Assembly (NCBI RefSeq): GCF_900129345.1
Contig: NZ_FQVK01000022.1
Location: 1 to 64,000, forward strand
DNA length: 64,000 bases
From: Ruegeria intermedia
Lineage (GTDB): Bacteria > Pseudomonadota > Alphaproteobacteria > Rhodobacterales > Rhodobacteraceae
Reading direction: 5' to 3'
Positions 9,073 through 20,533 of the stretch are shown here, in pieces. The notes under the pieces were generated by a model. That model ran no database searches. It worked only from the letters and a program-made list of their open reading frames with translations, and was not told the DNA's origin. The stretch's first letter is position 1; each line of letters opens with the position of its first letter. Made by a program: the position numbers and the translations under genes.

Positions 9073-9564
9073 ATGCAAATCAAAGACCTGATTCCCTGGG
9101 CACGCAAGGACCATGCTCCCGAGCCGAAGGGCGATGAAAACAACCCGATTGCCACGCTGCAGCGGGACATGAACCGGGTGTTCGAAAACTTCTGGAGCCG
9201 GGTCGGCGATCTCGACTGGCCCTGGGGCGGTGGCGACGCCCGTTCGGACGTCGTCGAAACCGAAGATGCGGTCGAGGTCTCGGTGGAACTGCCGGGGATG
9301 GAGATGAAGGACATCGAAGTCTCGGTCACCGACGACATGCTGACCATCAAGGGCGAGAAGAAGGTCGAACGCCAGGAAGAGAAGAAGGGCTACTACCTGT
9401 CCGAGCGCAGCTATGGCGGTATCTACCGCACCATTCCGCTGCCGCCGGGGGTGGATGGCGAAAAGGCCGAGGCCAGCTTCAAGAACGGGGTGCTGACAAT
9501 CAAGCTGCCGCAGACACCCGAGGCGCAGGCCAAGGTCAAACGCATCGAGGTCAAACACGCCTGA
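9073..9564 (+). CDS. Hsp20/alpha-crystallin small heat-shock protein (third copy)
   Basis: This 163-residue small heat-shock protein is the longest of the three. The N-terminal arm is typical of bacterial class A-like Hsp20 (a PIATLQRDMNRVFENFW block, then a WPWGGG turn). The alpha-crystallin domain contains VELPGMEMKDIEVSVTDDML, KGYYLSERSYGGIYRTIPLP and the end consensus NGVLTIKLP. A GGAAAGGAG-like ribosome site precedes ATG 9073. The gene closes the operon; an intrinsic terminator starts 50 bases after its stop. Confidence 0.94.
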   Translation: MQIKDLIPWARKDHAPEPKGDENNPIATLQRDMNRVFENFWSRVGDLDWPWGGGDARSDVVETEDAVEVSVELPGMEMKDIEVSVTDDMLTIKGEKKVERQEEKKGYYLSERSYGGIYRTIPLPPGVDGEKAEASFKNGVLTIKLPQTPEAQAKVKRIEVKHA

Positions 9565-9613
9565 CCTTTCGGGGCATCGGCGGCCCGGCCGTCGGTGCAT
9601 CCCTGATACCAAG

Positions 9614-9646
9614 AAGGCACCGCCAAACCATGGCGGTGCCTTTTTT
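9614..9646 (+). terminator. Terminator of the hsp20 operon
   Basis: AAGGCACCGCC (9614-9624) pairs with GGCGGTGCCTT (9632-9642) across a 7-base loop, followed by a T-run to 9646. This is a classic Rho-independent terminator. Confidence 0.93.
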
Positions 9647-9740
9647 GCGACAACCTTGCCCGATACCCGATCCCGCCCTGGCTAGAGACGGTTGCTCGCA
9701 GGAGGGGCCGGAGCTCATCCCCCCGCTGGGTCCGAGCCGA

Positions 9741-9780
9741 AACCGGCCCGCCCGTGGCCGACACCGGTGGGCCGGTTTTC
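9741..9780 (+). terminator. Second hairpin between convergent units
   Basis: AACCGGCCC (9741-9749) pairs with GGGCCGGTT (9769-9777), followed by TTTC on the plus strand. It lies just beyond the end of the minus-strand gene at 9789 and may act from either side. Confidence 0.5.
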
Positions 9781-9788
9781 TGTTGCGA

Positions 9789-10925
9789 TCAGCCGGCCAG
9801 GTCCGCCGCCTCTTTCGCCATTGCCAGCGCGGCCAAGATCCGGGCGCGGTCGTCGACCGGCTGCGGTATCGCCACGTCGGCGGCAAGCGAATTCAGGTCG
9901 GCGTCGGACCCGGCCGCCCGGTCGTGGTCGGCCAGGACCTCGGCCAGGAAGGCATGGGCCGTTTCCAGCGTCGATGTCACCTCTTGCGGATCACATTCCA
10001 GTACCTGCGCCGCACGTTCGACGGTCAGCCCGTCCAGATCGACAAGGCTGACAACCTGCCGCCAACGGTCGGGCAGGCGGGCGATGGCGCGATGCACGAT
10101 CAACTGGGTCTCGCGCTGGATCGCCGCCTGTTCAGGGTCGGTACCGGTCCCATCCGCCAGCAGGTCCTCCAATACCGGATTGTCGTCGGGCTGGTAGAAC
10201 TCGAACATCTCCTGATCGGATTCGGTCGGTTCTTGCGCGGGTACCTCGGGTGGCTGGTCCAGGGAGGCAGCCCCGTCCGGCACACTGCGGCGTGCGGCCT
10301 TTGCGGCGGTCCGGATCGTTTCCAGGGCAATCCGCGTCAGCCAGTCATCGACCGAGAATTCGCCGCGCTGTTCGAACGTCTCAAGCCCGCGCAGAATGGC
10401 GGCATCGACCAGCGCGCTTGTGCTCAGGCGGCCTTCGGGTATGTCGCCATTGGCTTCCAGATAGGTCAGCTCGCGCCGGACCCGGTTGTACACGGTGTCC
10501 AGATGATCTTCGATCAGGTCGAAATACAGCTTGCGACGGTCCGCGTCGGCGGCGTCGCGGGCCGGAGGCAGCAGCGCGCCCAGCCGCTTGCGCCGGGCGG
10601 GGCGCTTGTACTCGGGTTCGTGCCGCAACCGTTCCAGATGGCGTTCCAGCCGCCGGCGCAGGTCGGCGAATGCCTTGCGGAGGACCGGTTCGACCTCGAA
10701 CCCATGCTCGCGTGCGACGATCAGGCCCGTCGGCAGTTGCAGGCGCAGGCTGGCTTCGATGCGGGTCTTGCCCTTGGTCTGCGAGACAGTGACTTCGAGC
10801 CGGGGCAGGTCCTCGTTGAAACGTTTGAGGTGTTTTTCGATCAGAGGCACCTCTTCCGAGATGACCTCGGGGGCGCGGTGCTGCCCATGGGAGTCAAGAT
10901 TGCGGAATACGGTTTTTGTTTTCAT
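9789..10925 (-). CDS. HPF/RaiA domain fused to sigma-70-like domains
   Basis: This 378-residue hybrid appears to have three parts. Residues about 15-105 fit the ribosome hibernation factor fold (alternating strands LEVTVSQT and RIEASLRLQLP, then an Arg-rich helix). Residues about 135-212 resemble sigma region 2 (DLIEDHLDTVYNRVRRELTY, then a DDWLTRIALETIR helix). Residues about 275-330 resemble sigma region 4 (RLPDRWRQVVSLVDLDGLTV, followed by a helix-turn-helix). An acidic linker joins the last two. It lies downstream of ftsH-clpK in the stress island and converges with the hsp20 operon. It could be a stress-specific sigma factor gated by ribosomes, or a hibernation factor with a vestigial sigma part. 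The domain call is by eye. Confidence 0.7.
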   Translation of the reverse strand: MKTKTVFRNLDSHGQHRAPEVISEEVPLIEKHLKRFNEDLPRLEVTVSQTKGKTRIEASLRLQLPTGLIVAREHGFEVEPVLRKAFADLRRRLERHLERLRHEPEYKRPARRKRLGALLPPARDAADADRRKLYFDLIEDHLDTVYNRVRRELTYLEANGDIPEGRLSTSALVDAAILRGLETFEQRGEFSVDDWLTRIALETIRTAAKAARRSVPDGAASLDQPPEVPAQEPTESDQEMFEFYQPDDNPVLEDLLADGTGTDPEQAAIQRETQLIVHRAIARLPDRWRQVVSLVDLDGLTVERAAQVLECDPQEVTSTLETAHAFLAEVLADHDRAAGSDADLNSLAADVAIPQPVDDRARILAALAMAKEAADLAG

Positions 10926-10959
10926 TGCATGACCCTCTCAGTGAGCTTTTGGTGCAAGG

Positions 10960-11014
10960 GGCGCCGGTTCGGCTGGCGCCATGTGGGATCGGCGCGGCAC
11001 GGGCCGCGCCGATC
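10960..11014 (-). repeat. Two strong hairpins between clpK and the HPF-sigma gene
   Basis: GATCGGCGCGGC (10987-10998) and GCCGCGCCGATC (11003-11014) make a perfect 12-bp stem with a 4-base loop. GGCGCC (10960-10965) is repeated in inverted orientation at 10975-10980. No T-run follows on the minus strand. These elements could attenuate transcription from clpK into the HPF-sigma gene or stabilise the clpK mRNA. Confidence 0.6.
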
Positions 11015-11018
11015 GAGT

Positions 11019-13841
11019 TTATTTGGCCGGGGCAGACGCGTCGTCTTCGGCCGCCTCGGATGCTGTCTCGGGCGCATCTTCGGCTTCACTGGCTTCGGGC
11101 TTGTCCGCGGCGCTGGCCAGCTTTTCGAAGGTGATCTTCTGATCGTCGGCCGACCAGGCCACGCGCACCTTGTCGCCGTCCTCGATCCGACCCGACAGCA
11201 TTTCGCGGGCCAGCTCGGTTTCCAGCTCGGACCGGATCAGGCGGCGCAACTCGCGCGCGCCGAATTCCGGGCGGAAGCCGACGGCGGCGAAATGATCCAG
11301 AACGCTTTCGTCGTAGTCCAGCTCGATGCCCTGACCCAGCGCGGTGCGCGCCACGCGGTTCAGTTGCAGCTCGACGATCTGGCGGATTTCCGACTGGTTC
11401 AGCGAGTGGAAGACGATGATCTCGTCGATCCGGTTGATGAACTCGGGCCGGAAATGGCTGCGCAGAACCTCCATCAGGTCGGCTTTCTGCTTGGCCTCGT
11501 CAAACTCCTTGGTGCCGCGCTTGGTCAGGTTCTTCTGGATGATGTCCGAGCCGAGGTTCGAGGTCGCGATGATGATCGTGTTGGTGAAATCGACCACGCG
11601 CCCCTTGCCGTCGGTCAGGCGACCGTCGTCAAAGACCTGCAGCAGGATGTTGTAGACATCCGGGTGGGCCTTTTCGATCTCGTCCAGCAGCACGACCGAG
11701 TAGGGCCGGCGGCGGACCTTCTCGGTCAGCTGGCCGCCCTCGTCATAGCCGACATAACCCGGAGGCGCACCGACCAGACGCGCCACCGCGTGCCGCTCGC
11801 CATATTCCGACATGTCGATCCGCAGCAGGGCGTCTTCGTCGCCAAAGATCACCTCGGCCAGGGTCTTGGCCAGCTCGGTCTTGCCGACGCCGGTGGGGCC
11901 GAGGAACAGGAAGGTCGCGGTCGGGCCCGACCCCTCGCGCAGGCCGGCGCGGGCCAGGCGCACGGCATCGGCCACGGCGGCAATTGCTTCGTCCTGGCCG
12001 ATCACCCGCTCGTGCAGGCGCTCTTCCAGCTTCAGCAGCTTGTCTTTTTCCTCGGCCGTCAGTTCGGTGACCGGAACGCCGGTGATCTTGCTGACGATCT
12101 GGGCGACGTGGTCGGCGCGCACCTCGGCGGTGGCCGATGCGCGGTCGCGTTTCCAGGTCTCGAGCAGCTCGTCCAGTTCGACCTGCTTGGCCTCGAGCTC
12201 TTTCTTCAACTCGGCTGCCCGGTCGAACTGCTTGCGCGCGGCGGCATAGTCCTGCTCGCGCTTGATCTGTTCGACTTCGGCTTCCAGTTCCTGCACGTCG
12301 ACCGGGCGGGCGGTGGCGCTGATCTTGACCCGCGCGGCGGCCTGGTCGATCAGGTCGATGGCCTTGTCGGGCATGAAGCGGCCGGTGATGTAGCGATCGG
12401 ACAGTTCTGCCGCGGCGATGATCGCCTCGTCGGTGATCGTCACCTTGTGGTGGCTTTCCAACGTGTCCCGCAGCCCGCGCAGGATCATGATGGTCTGCGC
12501 CACGGTGGGCTCATCCACAAAGACCGGCTGGAAGCGGCGTTCGAGTGCTGCGTCCTTCTCGATGTATTTCTGATACTCGTTCAGCGTGGTCGCGCCGATC
12601 AGGTTCAGCTCGCCGCGGGCCAGAGCCGGCTTGAAGGTGTTGGCGATGTCCAGCCCGCCTTCACCGCCGCCTTGCCCGGCACCGACGATGGTGTGGATCT
12701 CGTCGATGAACAGGATCAGGCTGTCCTTTTCTTCGGTGATCTCTTTCAGGATTTTCTGAACCCGCTCCTCGAACTCGCCGCGGTATTTCGACCCGGCGAC
12801 CATCGAGTTGATGTTCAGCTCGACCAGCCGCTTGTCGCGCAGCGCCTCGGGCACTTCGCCGGCCACGATGCGTTGAGCCAGGCCCTCGATGATGGCGGTC
12901 TTGCCCACGCCGGGCTCGCCGATCAGAACCGGGTTGTTCTTCTTGCGGCGGGCCAGAACCTCGATCGTGGTCTCGATCTCGCGGGCGCGGCCGATCACCG
13001 GGTCCAGCTTGCCTTCACGGGCCAGCTTGGTCAGGTCGCGGCTGAACTCGTCAAGGTCGGGCGTGTTCGAGGGGGTCTCGACCCGGCCTTCCTCGGCGCC
13101 TTTGCCGACCACCCTGGTCACCTGCTGGCGCAGCGCCTGCGGCGTCAGGCCCAGCTTGCGCAGCATCGAGGCGGCCATGCCTTCGCCTTCCTCGGCCAGA
13201 CCGATCAGCAGATGCTCGGGACCGATGTAAGAGTGCCCCAGCTCGTTCGAGGCCAAGAAGGCGCGGTTCAGCGCGTCCTTCACGCGGGGGCTGACGCCGA
13301 TTTCGCTGCCTTCGGGCTTGCTGTCGCCGCGTTTGGCGTCCTGCTCGATCTGGCGGCGCAGGTCGTCGGGGTCGACCTTGACCTGTTCAAGCAGGGTCTT
13401 GACCACGTCCGAACCGGTCAGCGCATGCAGCAGGTGTTCGGTATCCACCTCGGCACGGCCGAACTCGGCGGCGGTGTTGGCGGCCTCGTGCAGCAGCTTG
13501 TTGCCCTGTTCGCTCAGGCGGTCGGCGATGCTGACGCCGCCCTGACCGCGCCGAGAGGCCGCGCGGGGCGGGATCCGGTCGCCCGCGTCATCGCCGCCGG
13601 CCTGACCGCCGAGACGGTCGAACAGGCTGCCGCCCAGACCGCTGTCGCCGAAGAACTCGTCAAACAGCGAGCCGCCGCCGAACAGCGATTCCAGGGGCGA
13701 CGCACTGCGCCCCTGGCGTCGGGCCAGTTTGCGGTAATCTTCGTCGCACAGTTCCATCGTGCGGCGTTCGCCGTTGACGGATACTTGGGCCCGCACGGTG
13801 GCTGGCCGTGTCTTGCAGACGTCGCAGATTCCATTTGCCAT
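11019..13841 (-). CDS. clpK: ClpK/ClpG-like AAA+ disaggregase
   Basis: This 940-residue two-ring AAA+ chaperone has a Cys-bearing N1 extension (C6, C9 and C32; a fourth ligand is not evident) and a Gly/Phe-rich linker. A Clp N2 domain follows (about 105-250). NBD1 has Walker A GEPGVGKT (308-315), there is a short coiled middle domain (about 515-565), and NBD2 has Walker A GPTGVGKT (648-655). The tail after about 900 is acidic and Ala-rich. The loop before [12 protein letters not shown] lacks the IGF/IGL/VGF-type tripeptide that ClpA, ClpX and ClpC use to dock ClpP. Together this matches stand-alone disaggregases of the ClpK/ClpG group from heat-resistance loci. A GGAG site precedes ATG 13841; ftsH lies 70 bases upstream. 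Confidence 0.85.
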   Translation of the reverse strand: MANGICDVCKTRPATVRAQVSVNGERRTMELCDEDYRKLARRQGRSASPLESLFGGGSLFDEFFGDSGLGGSLFDRLGGQAGGDDAGDRIPPRAASRRGQGGVSIADRLSEQGNKLLHEAANTAAEFGRAEVDTEHLLHALTGSDVVKTLLEQVKVDPDDLRRQIEQDAKRGDSKPEGSEIGVSPRVKDALNRAFLASNELGHSYIGPEHLLIGLAEEGEGMAASMLRKLGLTPQALRQQVTRVVGKGAEEGRVETPSNTPDLDEFSRDLTKLAREGKLDPVIGRAREIETTIEVLARRKKNNPVLIGEPGVGKTAIIEGLAQRIVAGEVPEALRDKRLVELNINSMVAGSKYRGEFEERVQKILKEITEEKDSLILFIDEIHTIVGAGQGGGEGGLDIANTFKPALARGELNLIGATTLNEYQKYIEKDAALERRFQPVFVDEPTVAQTIMILRGLRDTLESHHKVTITDEAIIAAAELSDRYITGRFMPDKAIDLIDQAAARVKISATARPVDVQELEAEVEQIKREQDYAAARKQFDRAAELKKELEAKQVELDELLETWKRDRASATAEVRADHVAQIVSKITGVPVTELTAEEKDKLLKLEERLHERVIGQDEAIAAVADAVRLARAGLREGSGPTATFLFLGPTGVGKTELAKTLAEVIFGDEDALLRIDMSEYGERHAVARLVGAPPGYVGYDEGGQLTEKVRRRPYSVVLLDEIEKAHPDVYNILLQVFDDGRLTDGKGRVVDFTNTIIIATSNLGSDIIQKNLTKRGTKEFDEAKQKADLMEVLRSHFRPEFINRIDEIIVFHSLNQSEIRQIVELQLNRVARTALGQGIELDYDESVLDHFAAVGFRPEFGARELRRLIRSELETELAREMLSGRIEDGDKVRVAWSADDQKITFEKLASAADKPEASEAEDAPETASEAAEDDASAPAK

Positions 13842-13911
13842 GTGCCGTCTCCTTCTCGTTGGAATTTGTCTATGTGATAGGGCGGAATCCGCCCCGGTTC
13901 ATTGATCTGGA

Positions 13912-15744
<1,833 letters not shown>

Positions 15745-15791
15745 CTCTGCCCCCCGATTGGTTGATGGCTGCTTGAAGGTGAATACCAGGT

Positions 15792-15807
15792 GTTGCCGAT
15801 CGGCAAC
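15792..15807. promoter_or_regulatory. Perfect 16-bp palindrome upstream of ftsH
   Basis: GTTGCCGATCGGCAAC is a perfect dyad about 48 bases upstream of the ftsH ATG, in the divergent region shared with the M48 protease gene. Its position suits an operator, but no cognate regulator is identified. Confidence 0.5.
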
Positions 15808-15966
15808 GGAGGAGATTTGGTCTCTTTTTTCGTTTCTTCAACAGGTTGAAATCAAAATTCGCGGCCGGACTGCATGGAATACCTGGCGGCAACGCTTGGA
15901 GTATCGAGTCGAGACTAGGCGGGATTGTCTCTCGATTGCAACCGACGATTCAGTTTATCAGAAGGC

Positions 15967-16902
15967 ATGACCCCTTCGTTTCGTCACAAATTTCACAACG
16001 CGATCCAATCGGTACTGCTGTTGGCGGGTATGGCCGCGCTGGGATGGGTCATCCTGTCGACGGTGGCCGGACCCCAGCTGACCTGGGCTGTGATCCTGGG
16101 AACGGTCGGGGGGCTGATGGTTTCTCCGGGCATTCCGCGCGGAATGCTGTTGAGGGCCTATGGCGCGCGCCGGTTGACGGAGCACGACTTTCCAGAAGGG
16201 GTTCACCTGCTTGAAATTCTGGCGCGCAAGGCCGGCCTGCCGCGCGTGCCCGACCTGTATTATGTGCCCAGCCAGCTGCCAAACGCCTTCGCGGTGGGTT
16301 CGCCTGCGAACAGCGCCGTGTGCCTCAGCGACGGCCTGCTGAGGGTGATGACTCGGCGCGAGCTGGCCGGGGTACTGGCGCATGAAGTGGCGCATATCGC
16401 AAACCGCGATCTTTGGCTGATGGGTCTGGCGGATGTGCTGTCGCGGGTCGTTTCTCTGGCGGCGTGGGTCGGGCAGCTCATTCTGGTGCTGAACCTGCCC
16501 CTGATCCTGGTCGGGGCGGCCTATGTCCCGTGGCATGTTCCGGTTCTGCTGGTGCTGTCTCCGACCGTCATGGCGGTTCTGCAACTGGCCCTGTCGCGCA
16601 CGCGCGAGTTCGATGCCGACCGGGGCGGCGCGGAATTGACCGGGGATCCCGAGGCGCTGGCCTCGGCCCTGCTGAAGCTGGAGCGCCGGACGGGGCGCGC
16701 GTGGGAGGACATCTTTCTGCCCGGACGCCGGATACCGCAGCCATCCTTGTTGCGCACGCATCCCCCCACCGAAGAGCGGGTCGAACGACTGCGCGAGTTG
16801 GAAGGGGAGGGGCGTGGCGTCCCTGCCGATGGTCCGGTCCGCTATGCCGCGCCGGCGCGGATCGCGGCGCCGCGCTTTGGCCCGTGGGGCGTCTATCGGT
16901 GA
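15967..16902 (+). CDS. HtpX-like M48 membrane metalloprotease
   Basis: This 311-residue M48 peptidase has two N-terminal hydrophobic segments (about 14-34 and 38-52). The zinc motif is HEVAH (139-143), a further pair of hydrophobic segments follows (160-205), and the third ligand Glu is at about 214 in REFDADRGG. HtpX proteases cut damaged membrane proteins and often work alongside FtsH. The start is uncertain: ATG 15967 gives a typical HtpX N-terminus, whereas TTG 15925 would add 14 residues. It is divergent from ftsH and ends 9 bases before the convergent M56 gene. Confidence 0.87.
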   Translation: MTPSFRHKFHNAIQSVLLLAGMAALGWVILSTVAGPQLTWAVILGTVGGLMVSPGIPRGMLLRAYGARRLTEHDFPEGVHLLEILARKAGLPRVPDLYYVPSQLPNAFAVGSPANSAVCLSDGLLRVMTRRELAGVLAHEVAHIANRDLWLMGLADVLSRVVSLAAWVGQLILVLNLPLILVGAAYVPWHVPVLLVLSPTVMAVLQLALSRTREFDADRGGAELTGDPEALASALLKLERRTGRAWEDIFLPGRRIPQPSLLRTHPPTEERVERLRELEGEGRGVPADGPVRYAAPARIAAPRFGPWGVYR

Positions 16903-16911
16903 CGGCGCCGG

Positions 16912-18009
16912 TCAGTTCCCGTTGTTGCGCGCTTCCAGCCGTTCGAGGTTGACCACCGTCGACAGCATCAGGCGGTCGTGGCTCCAATCCTGCGTCTGGC
17001 GGAAAGATGCTGCGGCGAATGCCACCAGAACGGCAAAGATCAGCGTCGTCGCAAGAAAGAAGGCGGGCTCGGGCGCGTTCAGCCGCGGCGCGTCGGCCAG
17101 GGCGATCACCCGCTGCCGCAGGACCCGCTTGGCCTTGCCGCCGGGAACCAGGGCCACGTTCAGAACACGCGGGCGGCCCTGCGCGACCGTTCTGGCGCAG
17201 TAATCCAGCAGACATTTGGTATAGTCGCGGGCGTCGATGCCGCGGCGCATGACGACGGACTGGTCGCAGGACAGTTCGCGCAGACGGCTGAACTGATATT
17301 TCAGCAGCCAGAAGGCGGGGTTCCAGAACAGCAGCGGACGCAGCAATTCGAATCCAAGTTCCCATTCGACGTCCCGGGCGCGGACATGTTCGAGTTCATG
17401 TGCCAGCGCAAAGCGCAGCTCGCGCGGGGTATCCAGCAGATGGCTGGGCAGCACCACGTGGCGGCGGCGCAGACCGCGCACCGCGAAGGGAACGGTGATC
17501 CGGTCCGAAAGGCGTACGTCCACACGGGCCGAGCGGCGCCAGAGAAAGCTGTTCAGAACGGTTTCGCGAATGGCCAACGCATCCCGGACCGTCCGCGCCA
17601 GAATGCGCAGCGCGGCAAGGACCAGCACCGCGACAAGCCCGGTCAGAACCGGATTTTGACCGGACAGCACAAGATCGACCCAGCGCTGGCGTGTGTTCAG
17701 CAAGGCCTCGAACTGGGTCGCCGGCATGGCGATTTCACCCCGCAGATAGGCCGCGACGGCGATGTCCCCGATGGCCACGGCGCGTCCGGGCCATATCTGC
17801 GCCGACAGTGCGGTCACCGCCAGCGCCAGAACCGGGCTGAGCAGAACACACAGGCAAAGCGCCTTGAGCACGCGCAATTGAACGATGAAATTGTGCCGCA
17901 GCGCCGTTGGGCCCAACGCCGCCCTGGCGGCCAGCCAGATCAGCGCGGACAAGGCCAGCACGACATTCAGGTCCAGATAGGCGTCGAGTACCGGTTTAAC
18001 CGCTGTCAT
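16912..18009 (-). CDS. BlaR1/MecR1-like M56 membrane metallopeptidase
   Basis: This 365-residue M56-family protein has four predicted membrane segments. The zinc site is HELEH (204-208), with the downstream ligand region RELSCDQ (about 244-250). After the last helix (about 330-347) only some 20 residues remain, so the penicillin-sensing C-terminal domain of classical BlaR1 is absent. It overlaps the BlaI-like repressor gene by 14 bases. By analogy it would cleave or destabilise that repressor when it senses an envelope signal. The signal is unknown and no beta-lactamase gene lies nearby. Confidence 0.87.
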   Translation of the reverse strand: MTAVKPVLDAYLDLNVVLALSALIWLAARAALGPTALRHNFIVQLRVLKALCLCVLLSPVLALAVTALSAQIWPGRAVAIGDIAVAAYLRGEIAMPATQFEALLNTRQRWVDLVLSGQNPVLTGLVAVLVLAALRILARTVRDALAIRETVLNSFLWRRSARVDVRLSDRITVPFAVRGLRRRHVVLPSHLLDTPRELRFALAHELEHVRARDVEWELGFELLRPLLFWNPAFWLLKYQFSRLRELSCDQSVVMRRGIDARDYTKCLLDYCARTVAQGRPRVLNVALVPGGKAKRVLRQRVIALADAPRLNAPEPAFFLATTLIFAVLVAFAAASFRQTQDWSHDRLMLSTVVNLERLEARNNGN

Positions 18010-18409
18010 TTTGCAGTCTCCTTTCTACCAGTGCTCGAATTTCCTCCAGATCGGCTTCGGTCAGACCGGCGTCATCGACAAGACGTGCCACCAGCGAGGC
18101 CGGGGTGTCATCGAACAACGTGCGGGACAGGTTCTGCAGCGACCGCGCCTGATAGGTGTCCTTTTCAAGCAGCGGGCGGTAGATCAGGGTTTTGCCGTCC
18201 TTGCGGCTTTGGACAAAACCCTTTTCATCCAGGATGCGCAGGATCGTTGCGCCCGAGGTATAGGCCAGGTTCCGCTCGGGCGGCAGCCGGTCCAGCACGT
18301 CGCGTACCGAGCCTTCGCCAAGTGCCCAGAGTTCGTTCATGAACTCCAGTTCGACCTCGGTCAGCAGATTTCCTGTCTTTCTCTTTCGCATCGGTCTCGG
18401 TGTCACCAT
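17996..18409 (-). CDS. BlaI/MecI/CopY-family repressor
   Basis: This 137-residue protein has an N-terminal winged helix (LTEVELEFMNELWALGEGSVRD, about 16-37, continuing to about 85) and a C-terminal helical dimerisation region. The region TSGATILRILDEKGFVQSR is the typical recognition and wing segment. The chosen ATG is 18409; ATG 18391 would drop six residues, and neither has a strong ribosome site. It pairs with the overlapping M56 gene as a repressor/protease signalling unit. A perfect inverted repeat just upstream is a likely autoregulatory site. Confidence 0.9.
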   Translation of the reverse strand: MVTPRPMRKRKTGNLLTEVELEFMNELWALGEGSVRDVLDRLPPERNLAYTSGATILRILDEKGFVQSRKDGKTLIYRPLLEKDTYQARSLQNLSRTLFDDTPASLVARLVDDAGLTEADLEEIRALVERRLQNDSG

Positions 18410-18420
18410 TTTGCCTGTTG

Positions 18421-18437
18421 TGCTTGCCAGACAAGCA
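18421..18437. promoter_or_regulatory. Inverted repeat upstream of the BlaI-like gene
   Basis: TGCTTG-CCAGA-CAAGCA lies 11 bases upstream of ATG 18409, between the end of the glycerol operon and the repressor gene. There is no adjacent T-run, so an operator is more likely than a terminator. It differs from the TACA-NN-TGTA core known for BlaI/MecI. Confidence 0.5.
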
Positions 18438-18459
18438 TCCTTTCGCGGTTACGCAAAGC

Positions 18460-18875
18460 CTAAACTTTCCAGAAAACGAAAATGCCCCAGCCGATCGACA
18501 GGAAAAGCGGGGTCCAGACTGGTTGGCCGACGAACCCCAGCCAGGCCAGAAAGATGTAGGCCGAACCCAGCAGGGTGATGAACAGCCGGTCGCCCAGCGT
18601 GGTGGTCAGGCCCAGCACGCCCCGGCGTTCGATCCCGTCGCGGAACTTGACCACCTCGAGCACGCCGATCAGGGCGATGGCCGAGAAGATGCCCACGAAA
18701 ACCGCCAGCGTTGCCGGTGTCCAGGCCATCCAGAAATCGGGCCACAGCGGGTCGGTCCAGGAAAAGCCCTTGGGTTCTTCCTGGCCGACATTGCCCCAGC
18801 CGGCCTTGGCTTGCGCCAGCGCCGAGGACGGGGCGAGCAGGGAGAGGGAGAGAAGGAGTTTGCGCATGTCGAACC

Positions 18876-18879
<4 letters not shown>
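18460..18879 (-). CDS. glpU: Glycerol ABC transporter small membrane protein (DUF2160)
   Basis: This 139-residue last gene of the glycerol uptake operon has a cleavable-looking N-terminus (RKLLLSLSLLAPSSALAQA) and about three membrane segments. The central DPLWPDFWMAWTPATL region is typical of the DUF2160 protein found in rhizobial and roseobacter glycerol ABC operons, there called GlpU. Its biochemical role is not established. The start at 18879 overlaps the glpQ stop by 4 bases (ATGA); a second in-frame ATG at 18867 is possible. Confidence 0.82.
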
Positions 18880-19669
<790 letters not shown>

Positions 19670-19673
<4 letters not shown>

Positions 19674-20533
19674 TGCGCGTCATCCTTTGTCATGAGGGTG
19701 TAGAAGACCCAGGAAACCAGAAGCGTGATGGCGAAATAGATCAGGCTCATCGCGGCCGCGGGGCCAAGGTCGAACTGTCCCAGCGCGATCTTCATCAGGT
19801 CGATCGACAGCAGGGTGGTCGAGTTGCCGGGGCCGCCCCCGGTCAGAACGAAGGGTTCGGTGTAGATGTTGAAACTGTCCATGAACCGCAGCAGCACCGC
19901 GATGGTCAGAACCGTCTTCATCTTGGGCAGTTGGATATAGCGGAACACCGACCAGGGGCTTGCCCCATCGATCTTGGCTGCCTGGTAATAGGCGTCGGGG
20001 ATCGACACCAGACCGGCGTAGCACAGCAGCACCACCAACGAGGTCCAGTGCCAGACATCCATCACCACGATGGTGATCCAGGCCGACAGCGGCTGTTGGG
20101 TCATGTCATAATTGATGCCCAGCACGTCGTTCAGGAAATACCCCAGCAGGCCGATCTTGGGCAGGGTGAAGATATTCCACATCGAGCCGACCACGTTCCA
20201 CGGGATCAGCATCGGCAGGGCCATCAGGACCAGGCAGACCGGCACCCAAAAGCCCTTGCGCGGCATCGACAGGGCCACGATGATACCCAGCGGCACCTCG
20301 ATCATCAGGATCAGCGTGGTGAACAGGAACTGCCGCCCCAGCGCCGCTTGGAACCGGTCAGACCGCAGGATCTGTTCGAACCAGCCCAGCCCTTCCCAGA
20401 AGAACTGGTTGTTGCCGAAGGTTTCCTGGACCGAATAGTTGACCACCGTCATCATCGGCACCAGCGCGTTGAACGCCACCAGCGCCAGCACCGGCAGGAC
20501 AAAGAACCACGCTTTCTGGTTTTCCGTTCTCAT
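19670..20533 (-). CDS. glpP: Glycerol ABC transporter permease
   Basis: This 287-residue MalF-like ABC permease has six membrane segments and the loop YYQAAKIDGASPWSVFRYIQLP (about 180-200) that couples to the ATPases. It forms a heterodimer with GlpQ. Its start overlaps the glpT stop by 4 bases, consistent with coupled translation and equal stoichiometry. It is not related to the antiterminator of the same name in Bacillus. Confidence 0.88.

Noticed and set aside
9630-13877. 1415-codon plus-strand frame opposite clpK and the HPF-sigma gene
   Set aside because: It is the antisense shadow of high-GC genes; it has no ribosome site and a composition dominated by Arg, Gly, Leu and Gln, while the minus strand encodes clear domains.
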